Source: Paraburkholderia bryophila (GTDB lineage Bacteria > Pseudomonadota > Gammaproteobacteria > Burkholderiales > Burkholderiaceae). From it: a stretch of 64,000 nt of DNA. The notes beneath the pieces were generated by a model. It ran no database searches and was not told the origin of the DNA. It saw only the letters and a program-made list of their open reading frames with translations. Numbering within the stretch: the first letter of the stretch is position 1; each line of letters begins with the position of its first letter. Location: positions 1 to 64,000 of the forward strand of contig NZ_QLTK01000030.1 of assembly GCF_003269035.1 (NCBI RefSeq), read 5' to 3'. Made by a program: the position numbers and the translations under genes. Below are positions 53,310 to 61,237 of this stretch, in pieces.

Positions 53310-55067
53310 ATGAAAAATCCCACTCATATCGCGCAACTGCGCGCTCAGACGTCGCTTCACGGCCTTGCTAGGTTGTTGGGATATGAGCCAAAAGGTCTCG
53401 CCTATGTTGTGTATGGTATAGGCGATGCATACAAGTATGTGGACTTTCCAATTCCCAAGCGGAGCGGTGGCACTCGCATTATCAGCGCGCCGGTCAAATC
53501 ACTGAAACTGCTCCAGGCACGTGTTTCCACGTTGCTGGGAGCCTGCGCCGAAGAAATCGAAGTTGAGCGTGGCGGGAAAAATAGATTTTCCCATGGTTTC
53601 CGTAAAAATCACTCAATCCTGACGAACGCAACCGTGCATCGTGGGAAGAGATATGTATTTAATGTCGACCTGCATAATTTCTTTGGCACAGTCCATTTCG
53701 GGCGTGTTTCAGGTTTTTTTGCAAAGAACCGACACTTCAAGCTGGACCCGGTTGTCGCGCGAATATTGGCGCAGATTGCATGTCATAACAAAGTTCTGCC
53801 GCAGGGTAGTCCATGCTCACCCGCCATATCGAATCTCATTGCGCATATTCTTGACGTACGGATGGCTCAGCTAGCCGCACGCCATGATTGTTACTATTCG
53901 CGATACGCCGATGACCTGACATTTTCGACAAACAGAAAAGAGTTTCCAGAGTCGATTGCCACGCGAGTTAGCGATTCCAATGAATGGATTGCTGGCAAGT
54001 CCTTGCTGAAAATCATAAAGGACTCTCGTTTTGAACTTAACCATAGTAAAACGAGAATGCAATTTCATAGGTTTCGGCAAGATGTGACGGGGGTCGTCGT
54101 CAACAAAAAATTGAATGTGCCGAGCGAATACGTAAGGGACGTTCGGGCAATGGTTAATTCGTTTGTCAAAACAGGACAATTTACGCTCCGAAAATCATAT
54201 CGGAACGACGCTGGTGCATGGGTGGTCGAAGAAGTAGCCGGTAACAAAGTGCAACTTCGCGGCATGCTAAGCTTCATTGACAGTGTGCGAGTTTTTCCAC
54301 AGAAGAAACTTGCGATGGAAAAAAAGGATAAACGGGAGCAACGAATCCCGCGAGTAGAATTGAAAGACATGGACGGCGCGTCCCGCACATACCGCCGCTA
54401 TCTGCAGTACACGCAGTTTTTTAATCCCGAGCTTCCGTTCGTTATATGCGAGGGAAAGACGGACAACGTTTATATCAAGTGTGCGTTGCGTCAGCTCGCT
54501 GACACGTATCCACAGCTTGTTTCAAAAACCGCTTCGGAAAATAAACTGTTGCTCAACTTCTTCAACTACACAAAGGTGGCCGACCGAATCTTACACCTGG
54601 GGGGCGGCACCGGTGACTTCCAGACGTTCATTGGAAACTATGGTAGTGAATTTAAAGGATTTAAAAGCAAAGAAAAGAGAAATCCCGTAATTTTGCTTAT
54701 TGATAACGATGAAGGCACGGCGAAAATATTTTCCAGCGTCAAAACTGCAACAAAAAGAAAATCTCCGGTCGACGGTAGTGAGCCGTTCTATCACATAGCC
54801 GACAATTTCTATGTCGTCGCCATTCCACGGCTGAGTGGAAAATCAACGACTATCGAAGACTTCTTCGACCCCACTCTTCTGAAGACGAAGCTCGGCACGA
54901 AAGTCTTCAGTGGAAAGGATGGTTTTGACTCGGCAACGGAGTACGGCAAGCATTATTTTGCTGAATATATCGTAAAGAAGGGGCAGAAGACAATCGACTT
55001 TAGCGGATTCCATCCTATCCTGGAACGTCTGGTCGCAGTGCTAACGGCACACGCCGCTAAACCATAA
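53310..55067 (+). CDS. Retron reverse transcriptase fused to a TOPRIM domain
   Basis: The 585-residue protein copies the msd part of the adjacent RNA into branched msDNA. RT features are the retron motif NAxxH (NATVH, residues 106-110), the first catalytic Asp in FNVDLHNFF (D120), PQGSPCSPAISN, the YADD box (199-202) and the VTG motif (259-261). From about residue 375 a TOPRIM-like domain follows, with ICEGKTD (E381) and ILLIDNDEG (D465, D467). Size and order match retron-Ec67 (Eco2), an anti-phage abortive system with the effector fused to the RT. The coding sequence is much richer in A+T than the chromosome. Confidence 0.9.
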   Translation: MKNPTHIAQLRAQTSLHGLARLLGYEPKGLAYVVYGIGDAYKYVDFPIPKRSGGTRIISAPVKSLKLLQARVSTLLGACAEEIEVERGGKNRFSHGFRKNHSILTNATVHRGKRYVFNVDLHNFFGTVHFGRVSGFFAKNRHFKLDPVVARILAQIACHNKVLPQGSPCSPAISNLIAHILDVRMAQLAARHDCYYSRYADDLTFSTNRKEFPESIATRVSDSNEWIAGKSLLKIIKDSRFELNHSKTRMQFHRFRQDVTGVVVNKKLNVPSEYVRDVRAMVNSFVKTGQFTLRKSYRNDAGAWVVEEVAGNKVQLRGMLSFIDSVRVFPQKKLAMEKKDKREQRIPRVELKDMDGASRTYRRYLQYTQFFNPELPFVICEGKTDNVYIKCALRQLADTYPQLVSKTASENKLLLNFFNYTKVADRILHLGGGTGDFQTFIGNYGSEFKGFKSKEKRNPVILLIDNDEGTAKIFSSVKTATKRKSPVDGSEPFYHIADNFYVVAIPRLSGKSTTIEDFFDPTLLKTKLGTKVFSGKDGFDSATEYGKHYFAEYIVKKGQKTIDFSGFHPILERLVAVLTAHAAKP

Positions 55068-55874
55068 GCCAGCACTCGCCCGAAGACCGCCAGTCACGAT
55101 GGGTTCGACCGCACCGTTCCATCATTTTCCAGCGGACCGATGCTTTTCTGTGGCGACATAATGAGATGAGACTCGCTCCGTCGGAACAAACACGTTGCCG
55201 TCATCGAATTATGCCGCCACGAGACGTTCGAGCCGCTGATAACTTGCAGGCGCGCTCCCTTCGCTTCATTATTACTTCGAGCGCCGCGTGATAACCCGAT
55301 ACGTTTCGCCAGATGCTCACTTGATAGGCACATTGTTCCGCCGAGAGCCGTTGGCTGCCACGAGCTTCCGTCTAGCCCGTTTCCGGCGCCTATCTGCAAA
55401 AGTTCTGCAGCCTACTGAACCGACGAAATCAACGCTCTGATTTCCTTTCGTACCGTGCGTGACAAGCGTGGCCGCGAGAGTACCAACTCCGCAAGCTCAT
55501 CGTCCTCACAATAAAAGTAAGCAGCCGGCATTTTACGGACGGACATCGCTCTGTGTCAGTTGAAGACCAACGACGTCGGGTTTGCAATTTTTTCGTTGCA
55601 AATGGGCAAGTCGGCACAGCCGGCGCGTCCGACGTTCGAGTGTGTGCAACTCTGGCACTGCCCAAAGGGCAGCTGTCCACACCCTTGTGGTGTGGGCAGC
55701 AGAGTTGTGCATACTGGGTGAATCACAGGGGTTTGACGGAGGACCGCTCAAAGACAGCTTTATGCCGATAGCGAGACGTTGAATGTGCGTCTGTATATGC
55801 GGAATGCACTCCGACCCGCAACTGCATGTCGTCGACAGTGTCGCGTTCGCAAAGACCACCCGCACCACCCGCGC
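55068..55874. other. 800-base stretch without a supported gene, containing a complex palindrome
   Basis: No frame here has both a plausible start and a coherent protein. The only clear structure is the nested palindrome at 55647-55707, listed separately. The stretch may contain decayed genes or an untranslated functional RNA. Confidence 0.4.
55647..55707. repeat. Nested palindromic element
   Basis: Outer arms CAACTCTG (55647-55654) and CAGAGTTG (55700-55707) enclose CTGCCC-AAA-GGGCAG (55658-55672) and the hairpin CCACACC-CTTGT-GGTGTGG (55677-55695), which is extended by GCTG/CAGC. GGGCAG and its complement occur four times, so a cruciform or three-way junction and alternative folds are possible. 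Confidence 0.6.
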
Positions 55875-56174
55875 CTACTCGCCCGCGGGCTCAACCGCTT
55901 TCTTCTTCCGCCCGCCCTTGAGCCGCATTGGCACTTCATCGCGCTCAGCAAACAACTCGATTTCTTCGACCTCTAGCACAACAGCCAATGCCACAAGCGT
56001 GTCGACCATGACGTTCGACTTTCCACGCTCGATTGCGCTGATTTGCGTGCGGTGCAATCCAGCACGGTCCGCAAGTTGCTCTTGGGACATGCCTTGTTTA
56101 CCGCGGAACAATCTAAGGTTATTCGCGATTCGCCGACGGGTTTCCGCCTGCCGCGCGTCAATGCTCTTTGCCAT
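55875..56174 (-). CDS. XRE family transcriptional regulator
   Basis: The 99-residue protein is a single Cro/C1-type helix-turn-helix (RRIANNLRLFRGKQGMSQEQ, LADRAGLHRTQISAIERGKS, residues ~12-60) with a Lys/Arg-rich tail (KGGRKKKAVEPAGE). Start MAKSIDARQ at 56174 is chosen over a start five codons earlier because it begins right before the helix bundle. Two strong palindromes upstream (56214-56242) are likely its own operators. It may control island genes. Confidence 0.82.
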   Translation of the reverse strand: MAKSIDARQAETRRRIANNLRLFRGKQGMSQEQLADRAGLHRTQISAIERGKSNVMVDTLVALAVVLEVEEIELFAERDEVPMRLKGGRKKKAVEPAGE

Positions 56175-56213
56175 ATGGGGCAGGAGCATCCACTATTGTA
56201 GCGGCACAATCTA

Positions 56214-56242
56214 CAGTTTTGAAACTGTCAGTTTATAAACTG
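56214..56242. promoter_or_regulatory. Two adjacent operator palindromes upstream of the XRE gene
   Basis: CAGTTT-TG-AAACTG (56214-56227) and the perfect 14-mer CAGTTTATAAACTG (56229-56242) have the same half-site, CAGTTT, and are repeated at a 15-base interval. This is a classic arrangement for cooperative binding of a Cro/C1-type dimer. They lie between the XRE gene and the rightward gene at 56406 and could control both. Confidence 0.65.
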
Positions 56243-56405
56243 GCAGTCTCGACACTACATATTTTTCCCGCTACACTCCGCCCGTTCGTATGCCGCGCTA
56301 ACGGCGAATGTCAATGTCACGCGTCGGCAGCTAACTTCACTTTCACAATCGCTCACCGCGAGGGACTTGCTCGTCCCGCCGCAGGTGGATGACGGAGGAT
56401 TCTTA

Positions 56406-57044
56406 GTGACTGCTCCTCGAGCACAGCGTCGCACACGGTCGGTCGAGAACTCGCCAGCGGTGCGCCGACAGGTCAAACTGGTTGAACCGGTGGACACTGA
56501 ACTTCACCCCCGGCCCCGCTTGTGGATGATGAACGGCGAACAGAGAGAGCTGTTTTCGCGTTTCCCCCTCTTCTTTCGCGCGATGCATCATCCAGAGTCG
56601 TACCCGGCGAACATCTCGCACTTCGGAATTCAGTGCGGCGTTGGTTGGTATCCAATCATTGAAGTGCTGGCGCGTGACGTTGAATTTGAGCTACGCGCAT
56701 TGTGGCGCGAGCAACTCCAGTCTCCCGAGAAAATCGCGGACATGGATAGAGCACTTCTGTCCGGCCGCGTCCCCTACCCGACGCTTCCCGTTTGCACTGA
56801 CATCTCGCAGGTCGCAGGCGAACTCAAACTCGTCGTCTTGAATGGGTACATGTGTCCGCCCGATGTCTGGACGCGCATTTCGGCGAGCGTCGAAATCGCT
56901 GTGGCGACTGCTCGGTGCGTATGTGAGAGCTGCGGCAACCCAGGCACGCTCCGAGATGTTTATTGGCATCGCGTCTATTGCGACAAGTGTGTCGACCCCG
57001 CCGTCGAATCCGATTGTGCGATATCACCCGGTTCGTCGAGCTAG
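56406..57044 (+). CDS. Mobile-element protein of unknown function with C-terminal zinc ribbon
   Basis: The 212-residue product has a central HFGIQCGVGWYPIIEVLARD segment and a C-terminal Cys pair arrangement CESCGNPG...YCDKC (~residues 178-203), typical of a phage/island family whose members contain a 'GDGWF' type core and a small zinc ribbon. GTG at 56406 is chosen because GGAGGATTCTTA lies directly upstream; the 13 codons before it have only a TTG start. No biochemical role is known. Confidence 0.55.
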   Translation: MTAPRAQRRTRSVENSPAVRRQVKLVEPVDTELHPRPRLWMMNGEQRELFSRFPLFFRAMHHPESYPANISHFGIQCGVGWYPIIEVLARDVEFELRALWREQLQSPEKIADMDRALLSGRVPYPTLPVCTDISQVAGELKLVVLNGYMCPPDVWTRISASVEIAVATARCVCESCGNPGTLRDVYWHRVYCDKCVDPAVESDCAISPGSSS

Positions 57045-57080
57045 GGCTGACGCTCGACACCCGTGTCATTTGGACCAGCA

Positions 57081-57421
57081 ATGCAAACCACCACACAGCC
57101 GGCTAACGTCCCCGATGATTTTCCGCGTGACGCCCCCCCCCGGCATCGTCGCTGGCGCGCAGCCCAAAGTCTGTGCCGTTATGTCCGAAGGCAAGTACGT
57201 CGCTGGGCAAACGGCCATTTAACGCGAGGAGCGTTGGAGCATCTTCGAGGACCTCGCGCACCAACTTGTGCCAAAGGCACTGAAGGATGCGTCGGCTCAT
57301 CCGGAACAAAGTCAAGACGTCACCCTCGCGCGTGCGCGCCGCAATCGCATGCAAGGGATGGGTCTCAGAAGATGAATCGCGTTGGCTTATCGTTTGCCTC
57401 CGCGCGTTACTGAATTGGTAA
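57081..57421 (+). pseudogene. Decayed island gene with a frameshift at a C-tract, a nonsense codon and a second frameshift
   Basis: Joining frames restores one continuous small protein. It runs from MQTTTQPANVPDDFPRDAPP to GIVAGAQPKVCAVMSEGKYV, then an in-frame TAA (57220-57222), then EERWSIFEDLAHQLVPKALK, then (after a one-base loss near 57325) VRAAIACKGWVSEDESRWLI and a stop at 57419-57421. The first shift coincides with a run of nine C residues at 57133-57141. The reconstructed protein resembles a short hypothetical protein seen in proteobacterial islands. Function is unknown. Confidence 0.55.
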
Positions 57422-57467
57422 CCGTTTGTGGAATTGCTGCACCTTTCCCACCTCACCATCCGCTACC

Positions 57468-58343
57468 ATGAACCTAGCATCATCCCCGCCGCCCTCTTCA
57501 CTCAGCCCACTGGCGTCAGACCTACCGACGCTTGGCCGCCTAATTCGGAGTTGTAGGCTGCATTGCGAACTGAGCCTCCTCGATGCTGCTGAAATCGTCG
57601 ATATCGACGTCGCCGAATTGAGCCGCATCGAAGATGGGAAGTCGGCTGCTACCGAAGCCCTGTTCAAGGTTCTCGCTGGGTTCGGCCAGGAGATGCTTAT
57701 CATGCAGCGCGATGATGCCAGCGACGCTCTCGCGGCGGTCGGGCATACCGTCAACTGGTATGAAGTAATGGAGCGGCGCTATCCTTCCAGAGAACGACCT
57801 GTACCGGCTGCCCTCGTTCTTGACTGCACCACTCCGACGCTTTTCGTCGACTTTGACGGCACGCTGCACGTGGGCCATGCGTATATCGGCGAGGACGATG
57901 AAATAACGCTCGACACCGGTCGACCTCTACTGGAATTCGCACCCCTGCTCGCCGAGCTTCTCGAGCCCTATCCCGATGTGGAAATTGTGCTCACGACGTC
58001 ATGGGTGCGACGCTTGCCAGTGGAGCGCGTCATCGAGTACCTGCCACCGGAACTACGCCGACGCATCGTCGGGACCACCCGGGATATCAAACCCCGGTTC
58101 AGCTATGTGCAGGACGGTACCGAGCGTACTTACGTCGTCAGCAGCTGCGCCTATGGGAAACGACTTAGGCACTGGCTCGCTATCGACGACGCAGTATTCG
58201 GCGCGGCACAGTTCGGCCGTGAGCCCGGTGAACTCGTCGACCACTTCCTTCTGCTCGACTCGTCTCGCGGCATTAGCGACAGCAATGCGCTGCAGCGTAT
58301 CGCGCTGTGGCTTAACGAAGTGCATTCCGCACCACATGGCTGA
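57468..58343 (+). CDS. XRE helix-turn-helix fused to a HAD-type phosphatase domain
   Basis: The 291-residue protein joins an N-terminal Cro/C1-like HTH (LGRLIRSCRLHCELSLLDAA...ELSRIEDGKSAATEAL, residues ~20-80) to a HAD domain. HAD motif I is LFVDFDGTLHVGH (~residues 125-137), motif II is EIVLTTSWVRRL and the acidic motif is WLAIDDAVF. HAD domains of this type hydrolyse phosphate esters; some act in RNA repair or nucleotide metabolism. The start at 57468 (MNLASSP) is the nearest ATG to the HTH. A DNA-binding domain tied to a phosphatase suggests self-regulation or a defence/toxin role, which is an inference. Confidence 0.68.
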   Translation: MNLASSPPPSSLSPLASDLPTLGRLIRSCRLHCELSLLDAAEIVDIDVAELSRIEDGKSAATEALFKVLAGFGQEMLIMQRDDASDALAAVGHTVNWYEVMERRYPSRERPVPAALVLDCTTPTLFVDFDGTLHVGHAYIGEDDEITLDTGRPLLEFAPLLAELLEPYPDVEIVLTTSWVRRLPVERVIEYLPPELRRRIVGTTRDIKPRFSYVQDGTERTYVVSSCAYGKRLRHWLAIDDAVFGAAQFGREPGELVDHFLLLDSSRGISDSNALQRIALWLNEVHSAPHG

Positions 58344-58511
58344 ATCCATACGCCGCTAACACATACCGAACATGTCCCATGACCATCGCATATGAACGCA
58401 CGAAGGCAGTTATCGAGACGTGCAAACTTCTTCAACTGCTAACGCTCGACTCTTGACTTCCATTGTTCGAATTTCCAGCTTCAACCTATACACGTGACGG
58501 AGGCACCTCAA

Positions 58512-58961
58512 ATGCTGAGAGTAACAGTCGAATTGTGGCCGGGCGGCCGCGAGAGTGGTAGCCGGGTGTTGGCAACGGCAAAGATTGGCCGAGTTAAGAA
58601 TGGCGCGCTCGCAGACTACAAGGTCGAACTGCACGAAGATGTGCAGGGAGAAATAGGCGCAGCGAGCCTGCACGACTATCCACGCTACGCTTCGAGCATA
58701 TGGGACTTGGTAGCACGTGCCCTTGCGGTCGCGCTGACTGGGAAGGAGGAACTACCTCCACGCCCACAACAGCTTGATGTTCCTATTCACACCTCCGATA
58801 ACACCCCGTATGTGCGGCTTCGGGAGATACCGGAGCCGGCGCAAAGCCTTTTCAAAAAGCGTATCGCCTTTTCGACACGCCCGCTAATTGACGAGGACCC
58901 GGAGCCCATGGATTGCGCCTATGCGTGGGACTGGCGGGATTTTCTGGATGGCGGCAGATAG
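58512..58961 (+). CDS. Conserved-looking island protein of unknown function
   Basis: The 149-residue protein begins LRVTVELWPGGRESGSRVLA, a beta-rich module often seen in phage and island hypothetical proteins. It continues with a helix (ASSIWDLVARALAVALTGKE) and an acidic C-terminal part (RPLIDEDPEPMDCAYAWDWRD). GGAGG nine bases before ATG 58512 sets the start; a GTG 18 bases earlier overlaps that ribosome site. No catalytic motif is recognised. Confidence 0.6.
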   Translation: MLRVTVELWPGGRESGSRVLATAKIGRVKNGALADYKVELHEDVQGEIGAASLHDYPRYASSIWDLVARALAVALTGKEELPPRPQQLDVPIHTSDNTPYVRLREIPEPAQSLFKKRIAFSTRPLIDEDPEPMDCAYAWDWRDFLDGGR

Positions 58962-59613
58962 TGGCGTCGATGATGTCCAAGTCTTGCTAAGTTTCTCGCG
59001 CTGCCATCGCGACGCGCCGGAAGTATGTTCAAAGCGGCGCTGCGTCGCACGTAAACGAAGGATTTTGAGAAGGCCGATTCGTTCGCCTGGCGGCGACCTC
59101 GAGTCGCGTCCCGTCGCCGAACCGTTCACGGCGCTGATGGATGTCGCCAAGGCTACCGGTCGGTACGATTTAACGCGCGAGCGCGCACTCAAGCATATGT
59201 GGGAGCTGGTCCGCACGGAAGAGGCGCCGTCCAAAGCGAAGCACAGCCACTGGCAAACGCCGAGCGGTACCGAACTGGTCAAGGATTTTCTCGCCGAGCA
59301 CGAACGTGAGGCCGCATGGGAGGCGTTCTGCGGAGGTCCAGTAGCGGTAAACATGTGGGCAACGGTGGCGGCGGTTCGCGCGAAGACCCATCCGCACGAC
59401 GCCATTGCGCTGTACCACCGCTTACTGCCAATATCGGCGGAAAATGGCACACGGAACGCGCGATATGACGAGGCTGCTGGAATCGTACGGGCCATCGGCC
59501 GGTTGAGAGCAGAACTGAGCGAGCACGCGCTGTTGACCATAGAACTCGATGAAATCCGGAAGGCTTATCGTGCCAAGCGAAATTTCATCAAGACGCTGGC
59601 TGCATTTCAATAG
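58888..59613 (+). pseudogene. 5'-truncated remnant of a DUF6880-like (SWIM-associated) protein
   Basis: Only the second half of this frame (from about 59095, VAEPFTALMDVAKATGRYDL) looks like a real protein. It has helical repeats, then WEAFCGGPVAVNMWATVAAV, and ends with ELDEIRKAYRAKRNFIKTLAAF. This order and ending resemble the C-terminal helical region of large SWIM-zinc-finger/DUF6880 proteins. The first ~65 residues are arginine-rich and overlap the preceding gene, so the N-terminal part of the original gene is missing. Confidence 0.5.
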
Positions 59614-59692
59614 TTCTGCGGTCGCCCTTACCGTCTTGTGGGCACCGATAGGGTCATGCTATTTCGATGCGACCCAGATGAGGAGGCTGTCC

Positions 59693-61237
59693 ATGTACTC
59701 AGATATCAAAGAGTGGACGCGTATCCGAGCGCGGGTTCTCAAAAAGGGCGAATCCATCCGGTATGTCGCAAAAGTCGAGGCCATGAGCCGGAACACTGTC
59801 CGGAAAATGGCCCACTTCGAGTTGCCCCCAGGCTACTGCCGGGTCACCGACAATACGAGAGATGCCACCCGCTGCCGAAAACTGGCAGTGCCATGGTCAG
59901 CGGTCCAACGCATCGTACGTGCACTCCCGGAGCGCGGGGCAGCGCAGTTCCTGGCCCGCTTGTTTAGCGAGGACGACACGGAGGAACTCGAAGAGACAGC
60001 CGGGCGTCGATTGCGCAGATGGGGTGTTGTCGAATCTCCGAAGATAGGCTCTGCTGAACGGAGCCGACAGCGATGGCAGAACTGGATGTATCAAGTCGAA
60101 CAGGGACTCGTTTCTGTGCCAGCAGGGGAGGATGGCAGGCAACAGGACAGGCTGATGCGAATGCTGTTGCCGGTATCAAGGAACCAGCGCCATAAGTCGC
60201 TTACCGTGCTGGCACACGAAGCAGGTTTTTCCTTACGTGAAATCGCGACGCATCTCGCCATTAGCCGCGCGTCCGTTCGCACGTACATCGGCGACTATAA
60301 GGCAGCTGGGTTGGAATCACTGTTCGCAAAAACGAACCGCTCCCGCAGGGAGGACGACGAAGCGCTGAAGAGCGCAGTTTTCACGCTGTTGCACGAGCCA
60401 CCGTCTGCATCAGGCATTAACAGGACGACATGGAAAATGGACGACCTGCGACGCGTTCTGGCGGTGCGTGGGCATCATGCGGGCATGGAGGCTATCCGGG
60501 CCATAATGCGGCACGCCGGCTATCGCTGGAAATCGGCCAAGATTGTACTCACAAGCACCGACCCCAATTATCGGGAAAAACTTGACCACATCCGGTCGAT
60601 TCTAGCCAACCTTCAGCCTGACGAACGGTTCTTCTCTATCGACGAGTTTGGACCCTTCTCCGTCACTATGAAACCCGGCCGCGTGCTGGCTGCCCCCGAT
60701 GTTCAGCCGAATGTTCCGCAATGGCAGAAATCGAAGGGGTGTCTGATTTGCACGGCCGCACTGGAGTTGTCGTCCAACCAGGTGACGCATTTCTATTCCA
60801 CGGCCAAGAACACCGATGAGATGATTCGCATGGCAACTGCCCTGCTCGAAAAGTACGGTGTGATGCGGAAGCTATACCTCTCGTGGGACGCAGCCTCCTG
60901 GCATCTTTCGAAGAAGCTGTCGGCGTTCATCTCCGACCACAATGAGTCAGCGCAATCGCGTCATCAGCCGATTCTGGAACTGGCTCCTTTGCCTGCAAGT
61001 GCTCAATTCCTGAATGTCATCGAATCAGTCTTCAGTGGCATGGCGAGAGCCATCATCCACAATAGTGACTACGCGTCCGCGGATGCTGCGAAGGCGGCAA
61101 TTGACCGCTATTTCGCAGAGCGCAATCAGCACTTCAAGGAACATCCGAAACGCGCGGGCAAAGCAATCTGGCGAAAGGAGCGGACGACGAGCGAGTTTTC
61201 GGCTGCGAACAATTGCAAGGACCCGGCATACCGATGA
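59693..61237 (+). mobile_element. IS630-like transposase with an extra N-terminal HTH
   Basis: The 514-residue protein contains the IS630 DDE core: FFSIDEFGPF (first D), LYLSWDAASWH (second D) and FLNVIESVFSGMAR (E), preceded by a winged HTH (HEAGFSLREIATHLAISRAS) and the RTTWKMDDLRRVL segment. At about 514 residues it is longer than usual IS630 transposases (~350). The N-terminal MYSDIKEWTRIRARVLKKGE, with SRNTVRKMA, resembles the IS21 IstA-type HTH. AGGAGG before ATG 59693 fixes the start. No terminal inverted repeats were found by eye. Confidence 0.8.

Noticed and set aside
55094-55868. Several frames of 70-110 residues on both strands
   Set aside because: None has a plausible ribosome site, domain or coherent composition, and they overlap one another.
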